Positions 1 through 9,026 are shown, numbered from the stretch's first letter. The stretch is DNA of 64,000 nucleotides from Microbispora hainanensis (GCF_006874475.1 NZ_VIRM01000015.1:87577-151576); one strand, 5' to 3'. The notes: generated by a model from the letters alone, not told the origin. Made by a program: numbers and translations.

Positions 1-655
1 GCGCCACGATCAGGGCGGTGATGCCGGTGCTGTCCCAGTAGGTCACCGCGGACAGGTCGATCACCAGCCTCGGCGCCGGTGTGCCGGAGACGAGCTCGCC
101 GACTGCCGCGCCGATCTGGGGGGCCGCCTGCTCGTCGAGGGCGCCGTCCAGCTCCAGGACGGTGTGCGACTCGAGACGGCGCAGCCGTGGAGTGGCGGAC
201 CGGCGTGACGCGGGCCCGGGGAGGGTGAAATCGGCCGTGGCGAGGGTGCCGTCCGGGCCGGAGCCGATCGTGAACCGGTCCGACAGATAGTGGGCGAGCC
301 ACAGCCCGTGCCCGTGCCTGACCGGCCATTCGGCCGCGTCGTGCCCGGACGTTCCGGGGTCGGCGACCTCGCACCGCAGCACGCCGTCGAGCTGCCGGAT
401 CCTCGCCCGTCCGGTTCCCGAGCCGTGGAAGACCGCGTTGGTGGCGAGCTCGTGGACGGTGAGGACCAGGTCCATGGACCGTCCGTGGGGAAGCCCGGCG
501 TGGACGACGTGGGCTTCCAGCGTCTCCCGCAGGGGGTAGAGCGACCCGCGGTCGAACGACTGGTCGAGGATCAGCACCGGCGTTCCGGCGTCCCGCCTCT
601 CGCCGCCGGAGCACGAGGCGACGTGGGTGGCGTGAGAGGTTCCGTCATCGCTCAT
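1..655 (-). CDS. ATP-binding (RsbW-like) and STAS domain fusion protein, 3' end cut by window edge
   Basis: Reading from an ATG at 655, about 218 codons are visible and the stop lies outside the window. Residues about 25-140 form a HATPase_c_2 (RsbW/SpoIIAB-like) domain with an N-box ELATNA and a G-box-like GHGLWLAHYLSDRF. The C-terminal part is a STAS domain ending in VIDLSAVTYWDSTGITALI, whose DST serine is the typical phosphorylation site of anti-sigma antagonists. One chain therefore joins an anti-sigma-type ATPase to an antagonist-type domain, which suggests a self-contained switch of a stress-sigma pathway. The start overlaps the stop of the upstream MEDS-STAS gene by 11 bases, so the two are probably translationally coupled. 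The sigma factor it controls is not identifiable here. Confidence 0.8.
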   Translation of the reverse strand, partial: MSDDGTSHATHVASCSGGERRDAGTPVLILDQSFDRGSLYPLRETLEAHVVHAGLPHGRSMDLVLTVHELATNAVFHGSGTGRARIRQLDGVLRCEVADPGTSGHDAAEWPVRHGHGLWLAHYLSDRFTIGSGPDGTLATADFTLPGPASRRSATPRLRRLESHTVLELDGALDEQAAPQIGAAVGELVSGTPAPRLVIDLSAVTYWDSTGITALIVA

Positions 656-1514
656 GCGTGGTCACCAGGCTGATCCCGGGAATGCCCTGTGCGCCGAGCA
701 GCACGAACCGCGGCGCGATGGCGGGGTTGCAGCGCAGGACGACCGCACGGGCGGGCGCCAGGCTCCGCGCCACGTCGATGATCGTCCGGGTGCAGGACAG
801 GTCGATGAAGGACAGCTCGGCCATGTTGATCGTGACGGGGCCGTCCGTCCTGATCGCCTCGCTCAGCGCCAGGACCAGGGCGTCCTCGGCCGCCCGGTCG
901 ATCTGTCCCGCCAGCCGGATTCCGGGCGGCGCGTACTGGCGGCAGATCCGCAGCAACGGGTCGTCGTAGTAGGTGGCCGCGGTGACCGCCCGCGTGTGAA
1001 ACGGGGAGACCGAGGCGAGGGTGACCGGGTCGAAGCGTTCCCGGTCGTACTGGCACAACACCGACACGCTGCTGTCCGACAGGATCGTGGCGATCTTCTC
1101 CTCGAAGGCGGGCAGCTGCTCCACGCCGTGGACCGGCCGCAGCGCCCAGCCCATGTCGAGGGCAACCCGTAGTCCCGAGTAGCCCTCGTGCGAGGTCAGC
1201 TCCATCTGGGAGCTCAGCCACCCCATCGCGTGATCGAGGTCGAAGGTCTGGCCGGACAGCAGGCCCTCCTGAGAGGCGACGACGTCCATCCGGCCGCTCG
1301 CGGTGGCGGACTGCACGGCGATCCCGCGGCGGCTCAGCTCGGCCGCCACTCCCTGCGGCTCCTCGCACAGCCAGACGACGCGCAGTCCTCCCGCGAGCCC
1401 GTCCCGTACGAACGCCGCGGTGAGGTCGAGCAACTCCTCCGGCTCACCGAAGGTCAGGCACGCGTGATCGTTGATCGTCAGATCCGTGATCTGCACCTCA
1501 GCACTGACCCTCAC
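645..1514 (-). CDS. MEDS sensor domain plus STAS domain protein
   Basis: A 289-aa protein read from a GTG at 1514. Residues about 10-165 match the MEDS (DcmR sensory) family: it opens with a DHACLTFGEPEELL-type motif and has the characteristic WLCEEP strand. The C-terminal 100 residues are a STAS fold (INMAELSFIDLSCTRTIIDV), with the conserved serine in the DLSC position. In actinomycetes such proteins are taken to link a small-molecule or redox sensor to sigma-factor partner switching; the ligand is unknown. The gene overlaps the next ATPase-STAS gene and the two form one operon. A later in-frame GTG is an alternative start. Confidence 0.8.
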   Translation of the reverse strand: MRVSAEVQITDLTINDHACLTFGEPEELLDLTAAFVRDGLAGGLRVVWLCEEPQGVAAELSRRGIAVQSATASGRMDVVASQEGLLSGQTFDLDHAMGWLSSQMELTSHEGYSGLRVALDMGWALRPVHGVEQLPAFEEKIATILSDSSVSVLCQYDRERFDPVTLASVSPFHTRAVTAATYYDDPLLRICRQYAPPGIRLAGQIDRAAEDALVLALSEAIRTDGPVTINMAELSFIDLSCTRTIIDVARSLAPARAVVLRCNPAIAPRFVLLGAQGIPGISLVTTHER

Positions 1515-1620
1515 CGCGCCACCACCCTCGGGGCGGTCCCCGCCGCCTACTGCCTGATCGGAGTACCCATCCTAGTGACGGGCATTCGTAAAGAATCGGT
1601 CTCGGTGTTGGCGCGAGGAG

Positions 1621-2634
1621 CTACAGGTACGTCCGCGTACGACCGGCCCGGTCGCGGAACATCCACCAGTTCCAGACCTGGGAAAGCACCATCAGCGGCA
1701 CCATGACCGCGGCGAAGACCGTCAGAATCCGCAGGGTGCCCGCCTCCGCCATCGCCTCCGCCAGCCGCAGGCCGGCGCCGGGGGTGCCGGAGGTGACCAG
1801 TGCGAAGGGGTGCAGGCCCGCGCCGAGTGCCACGACGGGCAGGGCGGCCGCACAGGAGGTCGCGGCGAAGGCACGGCCCGTACGGCCCGCGCGCAGCAGA
1901 GCCGCCCCGGTGAGGAGCACGACCACCAGGGCCGCGCCGGTCGCGAGGGCGGACCACGGGTTGACGAGGGCGTGCCGCGCCGAGGAGAGGAAGCCGGTGA
2001 CGAGGACGGCCGCCGCCGCCACGGCCGCCACGAGCAGGGCGCGGCAGCCGGCCCGCGCGGCCCGCGCGCCCGGCTCGCCGCCGGTTCGCCAGGCCAGGAA
2101 GGCCGCCCCGTGCGCGAGGAACACCGCCGTGGTCGTGGCGCCGCACAGCAGCACGAAGGGGTGGAGCAGGTCGGCCGGTCCGATCGAGAAGACGTTCCGG
2201 GCGTCCAGCGGCACCCCGGCGAGGAGGCGGCCGGTCACGAGCCCCCACCCCACGGCGGGCACCAGCCCGCCCAGGAAGATCAACCCATCCCAGAGCCGGC
2301 GTGCCGAGGCGCCCCGGTGGCGGCTGCGCAGCTGTACGGCGGCGTTGCCGACGACGATGCCGGCCAGGATCGCCGCGAACGGGAAGTACATGCCGGACAG
2401 CAGCCGCCCTTCCAGGAAGGGAAAGGCGCCGAACAGCACGCCCGCCGCGGCCACCAGCCAGACCTCGTTGCCGAGGAAGAACGGGCCGAAGGCGTTGAGC
2501 AGCGCGCGCCGCTCGCGGTCGTCGCGGCCGAGGCAGGGGGTGAGCATCTGCACGCCGTAGTCGAAACCGGCCAGGCCGAAATAACCGGCGAGCAGCAGCC
2601 CGAGCAGGGCCGGCCACACGAGTCCGAAAGTCAC
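1621..2634 (-). CDS. cydB: Cytochrome bd ubiquinol oxidase subunit II
   Basis: A 337-aa polytopic membrane protein of normal CydB length. It starts at a GTG with a GGAG ribosome site 6 bases upstream. The N-terminus has the family signature GFDYGVQMLTP and the loop PFFLGNEVWLV, followed by about eight hydrophobic helices. CydB pairs with CydA to form the quinol:O2 oxidoreductase used under low oxygen or when the bc1-aa3 branch is inhibited. It follows cydA by 13 bases. No cydCD genes, needed elsewhere for assembly, are visible in the window. Confidence 0.93.
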   Translation of the reverse strand: MTFGLVWPALLGLLLAGYFGLAGFDYGVQMLTPCLGRDDRERRALLNAFGPFFLGNEVWLVAAAGVLFGAFPFLEGRLLSGMYFPFAAILAGIVVGNAAVQLRSRHRGASARRLWDGLIFLGGLVPAVGWGLVTGRLLAGVPLDARNVFSIGPADLLHPFVLLCGATTTAVFLAHGAAFLAWRTGGEPGARAARAGCRALLVAAVAAAAVLVTGFLSSARHALVNPWSALATGAALVVVLLTGAALLRAGRTGRAFAATSCAAALPVVALGAGLHPFALVTSGTPGAGLRLAEAMAEAGTLRILTVFAAVMVPLMVLSQVWNWWMFRDRAGRTRTYL

Positions 2635-2647
2635 GAGGGCTCCTGTT

Positions 2648-3922
2648 TCACAAAGCGAGCGACGAGGCGGGCCGCTCCGGCTGCCCGTCGCCGGATGCGC
2701 CGCCCAGGTCGGTGCCGGCCGGGCCGCGGCGGGCGTACCGGACGATCAGCGCCACGTCGGCGACCGCAAGCGCGAGGAACACCCCGCAGAACAGGACCAG
2801 GGACGCCGTCATCGAGCCGACGGGCGACCGTGCGGCGGCCGCCGTGAGCTCGCCGTACACCGCCCACGGCTGGCGCCCCACCTCGCGCAGCAGCCATCCG
2901 CCGAGCGCGGCGACGAAGGGCAGGGGGACGGCGACCAGCATCAGGTAGGCCGCCGGGCGGAACCGGAGGTACCAGTCCCGGTGGAGCAGGACGAGGGCCA
3001 CGACGACCAGCAGGAAGATCAGATAGCCGGCGTCCTGCATGACGTCGAAGGCGGTGGCGATCCAGGCGGGCGGCCGGTAGTCGCCCGCGCCGAACCGCTG
3101 CACCAGGTGCGCCTGCACGTCCTCGACGCGCAGGGAGCCGAGGTCGTCGATGTGGCCCTGCAGGGTCGCCGCCTTCATCGGCTGGGTGTCCACGAGCGTC
3201 GGGATCTGGACGAACCCGTAGTAGAGCGCCACGAACGCCGCGGGCGTGGCCACGAACAAACCGAGCCGCAGCGAGGCGCGGAAGAACTCCCGCTCCGCCG
3301 TGCGCTTGAGGAAGTGGTAGGAGCTCACCCCCGCCACGAACACTCCACCGGTCATCAGCGCGGCGGTGGCCGCGTGCACCAGCGCGTTGATCGCGTTGGG
3401 GTTGGTGAGCAGGGCGCCGAAGTCGGTGAGGTAGGCGACGCCGCCGCGCACCTCGTGCCCCACCGGGTGTTGCAGGAAGCCGTTGGCCACCATGATCCAG
3501 TACGCCGAGGCGTACGCGGTGAGGGTGACCAGCCAGATCAGCGTGACGTGCACCGCCTTGGGCAGCTTCCCCCAGCCGAAGATCCACATGCCCAGGAAGG
3601 TGGACTCGGCGAAGAAGGCGACGATCGTCTCCAGTGCGAGCGGAGCGCCGAAGACGTTGCCGGCGTACTCGGCCAGCCCGCTCCAGGCCAGCCCGAACTG
3701 GAACTCCATGACCAGGCCGGTGACGACGCCCAGCACGTAGTTCACGACGTAGATCTGCCCCCAGAACCGGGTCATGCGCTCCAGGAGCGGTGTGCCCCGG
3801 AGGGCGTGCCGGGTGTGCATCACCGCGATCAGCGGGGCGAGGCCGAGGGTGAGCATGACGAACAGCCAGTGGAAGCCGGCCGTCGTCGCGAACTGGAGGC
3901 GCGCCAGCGTCTCGTCCGTCAC
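2648..3922 (-). CDS. cydA: Cytochrome bd ubiquinol oxidase subunit I
   Basis: A 424-aa membrane protein with an assigned GTG start at 3922. It shows the CydA hallmarks: an early heme-ligand histidine in FHWLFVMLTLGLAPLIAVMH, the conserved GRQPW motif near residue 330 and about nine hydrophobic segments. The length and the compact Q-loop fit the short-loop actinobacterial type. It carries the three hemes and the quinol site. It is the first gene of the cydAB operon. The start has only a weak purine stretch upstream. No Rex-type operator was recognised in the short upstream region. Confidence 0.93.
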   Translation of the reverse strand: MTDETLARLQFATTAGFHWLFVMLTLGLAPLIAVMHTRHALRGTPLLERMTRFWGQIYVVNYVLGVVTGLVMEFQFGLAWSGLAEYAGNVFGAPLALETIVAFFAESTFLGMWIFGWGKLPKAVHVTLIWLVTLTAYASAYWIMVANGFLQHPVGHEVRGGVAYLTDFGALLTNPNAINALVHAATAALMTGGVFVAGVSSYHFLKRTAEREFFRASLRLGLFVATPAAFVALYYGFVQIPTLVDTQPMKAATLQGHIDDLGSLRVEDVQAHLVQRFGAGDYRPPAWIATAFDVMQDAGYLIFLLVVVALVLLHRDWYLRFRPAAYLMLVAVPLPFVAALGGWLLREVGRQPWAVYGELTAAAARSPVGSMTASLVLFCGVFLALAVADVALIVRYARRGPAGTDLGGASGDGQPERPASSLAL

Positions 3923-4097
3923 CGGTGTCCGCCCGTCGTCGACGTTCGCCCGTCACCGGCGGGGAGAGGACCGGGGCGTGGGGGGTGCGACAAATCAGCC
4001 CTTTTCTCGCAAAGTCCGCAAGAGTGGACGGATCATATCCTCACGCGTCTCGCGGCAGGTGCTGGGGGCAGCGGGCCGCATCAAGGCGGCGCGGGAG

Positions 4098-4183
4098 CCG
4101 TCCCCGCGTTCGGCGAAGACCGAGCGTGCCGCGGCGAGGATGGCCGCTCGTCGCGCCTCGGGGTCGCGCACCCGCTTTTCGCC
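4098..4183 (-). pseudogene. Fragment of a TetR-family regulator N-terminus
   Basis: About 28 codons on the minus strand read RDPEARRAAILAAARSVF followed by AERG. This is the first helix of a TetR DNA-binding domain. The expected helix-turn-helix that should follow is absent and the reading frame becomes uninformative, so this is a remnant. It directly abuts an oppositely oriented hydrolase fragment, as if a deletion had removed most of a divergent regulator-enzyme pair. Confidence 0.5.
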
Positions 4184-4189
4184 AGGGCC

Positions 4190-4399
4190 GCCACCGCATA
4201 CGGCAGCGGCCTGGTGGTGACCAACGGTGAGGCGTCCAAGCCCTCGGGCCCGCTCTATCCGGAGCTGCTGGAGGTCATCGGCGACCGGCCGGTGATCGAG
4301 CGCACGACGGCCTTCAACTCCTTCCTCGATCCGGCCTTCGCCGAGGCCGTCCGTGCCACCGGCCGCCGAAGGCTGGTCATCGGCGGCATCGCCACCGAC
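4190..4399 (+). pseudogene. Internal fragment of an isochorismatase/YcaC-like hydrolase
   Basis: Seventy codons encode the middle of an isochorismatase-fold hydrolase. LYPELLEVIGDRPVIERT is followed, after a conserved spacing, by AFAEAVRATGRRRLVIGGIA, exactly where intact family members continue with the catalytic cysteine motif (T-x-V-C). Here the sequence breaks off before that cysteine, and the N-terminal third with the catalytic Asp is also missing. It is therefore a dead fragment. The 3923-4456 interval holds no other supportable gene. Confidence 0.6.
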
Positions 4400-4456
4400 G
4401 GCGGCGCACGTCCGCCGCCGCATCACTCCCGGCTCGGCATGCGCCGCCGCTCGGGA

Positions 4457-5008
4457 TCAGCGGCGGAGCCGGGTCACGATGGCGTACAGGGCCAGGGAGA
4501 GGGCCGCCCAGCTCAGGGTGGCGATCGTGAGCGACAGCCACAGCGGCCAGACGGTCACCGTGAGCGTGACGACGACGGCGAAGCCGATCAGGCCGAGGGC
4601 GCCGAAGATAGCGCCCCCCACGTCCTGCACGGCCTGGCGCACGCCCTCCTCCTTGGCGATGAGGGTGACGCTCGCCAGCAGGATCGCCGGGAACGCGAGG
4701 AAGAGCCCGCCCGCGCGCGGGCCGGCCAGCACGGACACCACCCCGGCGAGCGCCGACACCCCCGCGCCGAACGCGAACCGGGCCACCCAGTCGCGCTTGG
4801 GCGGCCGCCGCAGCTCGCTGAGCCGCAGCCGCACCTTCTCCTCGTCGTCAGAAGGTCGCTCGTCTTCAGAAGGTCGCCGGCCTTCGTACGGTCGCCCGTC
4901 GTCGGCAACCGGGCCGTCATCGGCCACCCGGCCGACATCGGACGGCCACTCTCCCTCGGAAGGCCGCCGGTCGCCGGGAGCCGGGCCGTCGTCTCGGCGG
5001 GCGCTCAC
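4457..5008 (-). CDS. Small membrane protein with acidic, repetitive N-terminus (DUF3147-like partner)
   Basis: A 183-aa protein whose GTG start overlaps the stop of the upstream gene (GTGA). The first 70 residues are hydrophilic and repetitive, with several copies of an RRPSE/DDGRP-type unit coming from short direct DNA repeats at about 4845-4960. The C-terminal 110 residues contain four hydrophobic segments (for example GGLFLAFPAILLASVTLIAK) typical of small DUF3147-like membrane proteins. No catalytic motif is seen and the function is unknown. Co-translation with the next protein suggests a two-component membrane complex. Confidence 0.65.
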   Translation of the reverse strand: MSARRDDGPAPGDRRPSEGEWPSDVGRVADDGPVADDGRPYEGRRPSEDERPSDDEEKVRLRLSELRRPPKRDWVARFAFGAGVSALAGVVSVLAGPRAGGLFLAFPAILLASVTLIAKEEGVRQAVQDVGGAIFGALGLIGFAVVVTLTVTVWPLWLSLTIATLSWAALSLALYAIVTRLRR

Positions 5009-5451
5009 GACAGGCGCGCCGGTGGCGGGGCCAGGTCGAGGGCCGCCGGCTGGGGACGCGGCCCGGGAACCGCCGTGGTCCGGACGCCGAGCAGGCCCTG
5101 CGGCGCCAGCGCGTACCCGGCGGCCACGACGACGCCCCAGACGGCGACCGCGGCCAGCGCCCCCCGCCAGGCGCCCCACCTGCGCAACAGGGGAACGGCG
5201 ACCAGGCAATAAACGGTGAATCCGACCGCGCCGATCTGCATGCCCTGAGCCGAGGCGAGGACGTCGGGCACACCGGTGATGGCGGCGGTGACGATGAGGC
5301 TGGCCAGGGCCACCGAAGGACTGGCGCAGAACACCCCGGCGAGCCGTTTCGGCGTCAGCATCTCGGTCAGCGCCGCGAAGGCCAGCACGAAGACGCCCCC
5401 CGCCAGCGCCTTCACGACGACCTCCACGATCTGGCCGGTCATCTCGCTCAC
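5005..5451 (-). CDS. DUF3147-like small membrane protein
   Basis: A 148-aa protein with four predicted membrane helices (ALAGGVFVLAFAALTEML; VALASLIVTAAITGVP; and two more). A GTG at 5451 is preferred because GGAGGGG lies about 8 bases upstream. An in-frame ATG at 5442 is the alternative. The TPKRLAGVFCASPSVALASL region is typical of DUF3147 proteins, which have no known activity. It is followed with a 4-base overlap by the related partner at 4457-5008. Confidence 0.7.
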   Translation of the reverse strand: MSEMTGQIVEVVVKALAGGVFVLAFAALTEMLTPKRLAGVFCASPSVALASLIVTAAITGVPDVLASAQGMQIGAVGFTVYCLVAVPLLRRWGAWRGALAAVAVWGVVVAAGYALAPQGLLGVRTTAVPGPRPQPAALDLAPPPARLS

Positions 5452-5582
5452 ACCGCGCCCCCTCCCCGGAGCCGGCACAGATGGATCGGGGGACGCCGCT
5501 CGCCGGTTGAACCGCGTTGATTTCCGGCCCGGGTGTGCCCGAAACCCCCGGCGCGGACTGCGTACAGAGCGCGTCAATACTC

Positions 5583-5617
5583 GGTTCGAACCCGTATGAA
5601 AGCCGTCAAGAACGGCT
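5583..5617. promoter_or_regulatory. Palindromes upstream of kdpDE
   Basis: The intergenic region 5452-5694 contains a perfect 10-bp palindrome, GGTTCGAACC (5583-5592). Just after it is a 6-bp inverted repeat, AGCCGT-N5-ACGGCT (5601-5617). They lie about 80-170 bases ahead of kdpD and could be operators or a small hairpin. No protein can be assigned to them. Confidence 0.3.
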
Positions 5618-5694
5618 AATTGCCACCGGTTCGGGACTTTGCTTGTGCTGAGACCGGCAACGGTCCAGCGGATGTGATCACACCGAGGAGGGGG

Positions 5695-5751
5695 ATGTCG
5701 GACGTCATCTTCGTCTCTCGGACGGTTCCGGCCCTCGACAGGGAGAGGTGA
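5695..5751 (+). CDS. Possible 18-aa leader peptide ahead of kdpD
   Basis: An ATG at 5695 is preceded by the very strong ribosome site GAGGAGGGGG. It opens an 18-codon frame (MSDVIFVSRTVPALDRER) that stops at 5751, six bases before the kdpD ATG. Its 3' end contains the GGGAGAGG that serves as the kdpD ribosome site, so its translation would run over the kdpD initiation region. It is not hydrophobic and does not resemble KdpF. Evidence is limited to the ribosome site and position. Confidence 0.35.
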   Translation: MSDVIFVSRTVPALDRER

Positions 5752-5757
5752 TCGGCC

Positions 5758-8361
5758 ATGCCACGCGGGCGGCTGCGGATCTACCTCGGCGCGGCACCCG
5801 GGGTCGGGAAGACGTACGCCATGCTGTGCGAGGGCCACCGCCGCAGGGAACGCGGCACGGACGTCGTGGCCGGCCTGGTGGAGACCCACGGCCGCGTACG
5901 CACCGCACAACTGCTGGAGGGGCTGGAGGTCGTCCCCCGCACGACCCTGACGTACCGGGGCGCGACCTTCACCGAGCTGGACGTCGACGCGGTGATCGCC
6001 CGGCGCCCGAGCGTCGCCCTGGTCGACGAGCTGGCGCACACCAACGTGCCGGGCTCGCGCAACGCCAAGCGCTGGCAGGACATCGACGACCTTCTCGACG
6101 CCGGGATCGACGTGATCTCGACGGTGAACATCCAGCACCTGGAGTCGGTCAACGACGTCGTCCAGCACATCACCGGCATCCCGCAGCGCGAGACCGTGCC
6201 CGACGAGGTCGTACGGCGGGCCGACCAGGTCGAGCTGGTCGACATGGCTCCGGAGGCGCTGCGGCGGCGGCTCGCGCACGGCAACGTGTATCTGCCGGAG
6301 AAGGTGGACGCCGCCCTCGCCAACTACTTCCGCGTCGGCAACCTCACCGCGCTGCGCGAGCTGGCCCTGCTGTGGCTCGCCGACGAGGTGGACGAGCAGC
6401 TCGACCGCTACCGCGCCGAGCACGGCATCGCCGACACGTGGGAGGCGCGCGAGAGGGTCGTGGTCGCGCTGACCGGGGGACCGGAGGGCGACACCCTCGT
6501 CCGGCGGGCTGCCCGCATCGCCGCCCGCACCAAGGGCGCCGACCTGCTCGCCGTGCACGTCACCCGGGCGGACGGGCTCGCCTCCGGGGGCGACCCGGCG
6601 CTGCTGGCGCGTCAGCGCGCCCTCGTGGAGAGCATGGGCGGCACCTATCACCAGGTGGTGGGCGACGACGTGCCGCGGGCACTGCTGGCGTTCGCCCGCG
6701 GCGTCAACGCCACCCAGCTCGTGCTCGGCGCCTCCCGGCGCGGCCGGATCGCCCAGATCTTCGGCAGAGGGGTGGGCGTCGAGACGACCGCCAGGTCCGG
6801 CTCGATCGACGTCCACATGATCACGCACGAGCAGGTCAAGAAGGGGCGGGAGCGCCCGCAGCGGTCGCGGGCGGCGCTCACCCGGCGGCGCAGGCTGACG
6901 GGGTGGGCCGTCGCGCTCACCGGCCTGCCGCTGCTCACCGCCGTCCTGCTGCCCTTCCGGGACACGCTGGCGCTGCCGAGCTTCATCCTGCTGTTCCTGA
7001 CCACCGTCGTGAGCGTGGCACTGATCGGCGGCATGTGGCCGGCGATCACGGCCGCGGTCGCCGCGTCGCTGCTGATCAACTTCTTCTTCACCCCGCCGAC
7101 ACACACGCTGACGATCGCCAATCCGGAGAACCTCTTCGCCCTGGCCGTCTTCGTCGTGGTCGCGGCGGCGGTCAGCATGATCGTCGACGTGGCGGCCCGC
7201 CGTACGAGGGAGGCGGCCCGCGCCGGGGCGGACGCGGAGATCCTGTCCGCGCTGGCCGGGCACGTGCTGCGCGGCGAGGGAGCCGTGCCGTCCCTGCTCG
7301 CGCGTACGCGGGAGACGTTCGGCCTGGTCTCGGTCACCCTGCTGGAACGGCGGCCCGAGGCGGGGCAGGGGCCGGACGACCGGTCCGACCCCGCCTCCTG
7401 GCGGATCGTCGCCACTTCCGGGGGAGAGCCGTGCACCTGCCCGGACGCCGCGGGCACCGACGTGGACATCGACGGCGACCTCGTGCTCGCCGCGCGCGGG
7501 CGGTTGCTCGACGCCTCCGAACGCCGCGTGATCGAGGCGTTCGCCGCGCAGATGGCCGTCGCCCTGCGGCAGGAACGGCTGGAGGAGGAGGCCGGGCAGG
7601 CCAGGCCGCTCGCGGAGGCCGACAGGATGCGCACCGCGCTGCTCGCGGCGGTCAGCCACGACCTGCGCACCCCGCTGGCCGCGGCGAAGGCCTCCGTGGA
7701 GAGCCTGCGCGCCACCGACGTCGAGTGGTCCCCGGAGGACCGCGCCGAGCTGCTGGAGACCGCGGACGAGTCGCTGGCCAAGCTCGACCGCCTGGTGGCC
7801 AACCTGCTCGACATGAGCCGCCTGCAGGCCGGGGTGCTCGGCGTGGCCGCCCAGCCGGTCGCCGTCGAGGAGGTCGTGCCCCGGGCGGTCGACGACCTCG
7901 GGCCGCTCGCCGCCGAAGTGAAGATCGACATCCCGCACGACCTCCCCGAGGTCGTCGCCGACCCGGCGCTGCTGGAGCGGGTGCTCGCCAACCTCGTCGG
8001 CAACGCCGTCCGCTACACCCCCGCGGGAGAGAGCGTGCTCGTCACCGCCAGCAGATACGGCGACCGGGCCGAGATCCGGATAATCGATCGTGGGCCCGGT
8101 GTGCCGCGCGACGCCTACGACCGGATCTTCCTGCCCTTCCAGCGGCTGGGAGACCGGGACAACCACAGCGGCGTCGGGCTGGGCCTGGCCCTGGCGCGCG
8201 GACTGACCGAGGCGATGGGAGGCCGGTTGTCACCCGACGAGACCCCCGGGGGAGGGCTCACCATGATCCTGACCCTGCCCGTCGCCGTACACCTCCACGA
8301 CCTGCGGGAGAGCCCGGCGGATCTGGGGGGTTCTCTGGGTCTGGGGGGTGCGGCGTCGTGA
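5758..8361 (+). CDS. kdpD: Osmosensitive K+ channel sensor histidine kinase KdpD
   Basis: An 867-aa protein with the full KdpD architecture. The N-terminal KdpD domain has a Walker A motif, GAAPGVGKT (residues 11-19), and is followed by a Usp-like domain (about 240-355), four membrane helices (about 375-480), a GAF-like segment, and the HisKA/HATPase core. The phosphoacceptor is His634 in AVSHDLRTPLAAAK; the N-box is NLVGNAVRYTP and the G-boxes GPGVPRDAYDRIF and GVGLGLALARGL. It responds to K+ limitation or ionic stress. ATG 5758 follows GGGAGAGG at good spacing. kdpFABC is not in this window, so the kinase-regulator pair is separated from the pump or works on other targets. Confidence 0.93.
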   Translation: MPRGRLRIYLGAAPGVGKTYAMLCEGHRRRERGTDVVAGLVETHGRVRTAQLLEGLEVVPRTTLTYRGATFTELDVDAVIARRPSVALVDELAHTNVPGSRNAKRWQDIDDLLDAGIDVISTVNIQHLESVNDVVQHITGIPQRETVPDEVVRRADQVELVDMAPEALRRRLAHGNVYLPEKVDAALANYFRVGNLTALRELALLWLADEVDEQLDRYRAEHGIADTWEARERVVVALTGGPEGDTLVRRAARIAARTKGADLLAVHVTRADGLASGGDPALLARQRALVESMGGTYHQVVGDDVPRALLAFARGVNATQLVLGASRRGRIAQIFGRGVGVETTARSGSIDVHMITHEQVKKGRERPQRSRAALTRRRRLTGWAVALTGLPLLTAVLLPFRDTLALPSFILLFLTTVVSVALIGGMWPAITAAVAASLLINFFFTPPTHTLTIANPENLFALAVFVVVAAAVSMIVDVAARRTREAARAGADAEILSALAGHVLRGEGAVPSLLARTRETFGLVSVTLLERRPEAGQGPDDRSDPASWRIVATSGGEPCTCPDAAGTDVDIDGDLVLAARGRLLDASERRVIEAFAAQMAVALRQERLEEEAGQARPLAEADRMRTALLAAVSHDLRTPLAAAKASVESLRATDVEWSPEDRAELLETADESLAKLDRLVANLLDMSRLQAGVLGVAAQPVAVEEVVPRAVDDLGPLAAEVKIDIPHDLPEVVADPALLERVLANLVGNAVRYTPAGESVLVTASRYGDRAEIRIIDRGPGVPRDAYDRIFLPFQRLGDRDNHSGVGLGLALARGLTEAMGGRLSPDETPGGGLTMILTLPVAVHLHDLRESPADLGGSLGLGGAAS

Positions 8362-9026
8362 GCCGGATCCTCGTCGTCGACGACGAGCCGCAGATCCTCC
8401 GCGCGCTGCGGATCAACCTGGCCGCGCGCGGCTATGAGGTCGCCGTCGCGGCGGACGGCGGCTCCGCGTTGCGCGAGGCCGCGGACCGGCGCCCCGACCT
8501 GATCGTGCTGGACCTCGGGCTGCCCGACATGGACGGAGTCGACGTCATCCACGGCGTACGCGGCTGGAGCAGCGTGCCGATCATCGTGCTGTCGGGGCGC
8601 AGCGGCAACCAGGACAAGATCGACGCGCTGGACGCCGGGGCGGACGACTACGTCACCAAGCCCTTCGGCGTGGACGAACTGCTGGCCCGCGTGCGCGCGG
8701 TGACCCGGCGCACCGGCTCCCGGGAGAGCGAGCCCGCCCGCGTGAGGATCGGGGAGCACGTGGTCGACCTCGCCGAGAAGACCGTCTCGGGCGACGTACG
8801 GCTGACCCCGACCGAGTGGCACATCCTCGAACTCCTCGTGCGCAATCCCGGCAAGCTGATCAGCCAGCGGCAGCTGCTGAGCGAGGTGTGGGGCGCGCAG
8901 TACGTAAAGGAGACGCACTACCTGCGGCAGTACATGGCCCAGCTCCGGCGCAAGCTGGAGAAGGAGCCCGCCCACCCCGTCCACCTGATCACCGAGCCCG
9001 GCATGGGCTACCGCTTCACCCCCTGA
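8358..9026 (+). CDS. kdpE: Response regulator KdpE (OmpR/PhoB family)
   Basis: A 222-aa protein starting at a GTG that overlaps the kdpD stop by 4 bases (GTGA). The receiver domain has the acidic pair DD (VVDDEP), phospho-acceptor Asp52 in LIVLDLGLPDMDG and a conserved Lys in DDYVTKPF. The winged-helix output domain spans about residues 125-222 and contains the LTPTEWHILELLVRN motif. Together with KdpD it forms a complete two-component system. Intact and of normal length. Confidence 0.93.
   Translation: MSRILVVDDEPQILRALRINLAARGYEVAVAADGGSALREAADRRPDLIVLDLGLPDMDGVDVIHGVRGWSSVPIIVLSGRSGNQDKIDALDAGADDYVTKPFGVDELLARVRAVTRRTGSRESEPARVRIGEHVVDLAEKTVSGDVRLTPTEWHILELLVRNPGKLISQRQLLSEVWGAQYVKETHYLRQYMAQLRRKLEKEPAHPVHLITEPGMGYRFTP

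Noticed and set aside
2981..8166. Very long open frames on the strand opposite cydA, kdpD and other genes
   Set aside because: They are antisense shadows produced by strong GC bias at third positions; their translations are Arg/Gly/Pro-rich and match no family, while the opposite strand has complete conserved proteins.
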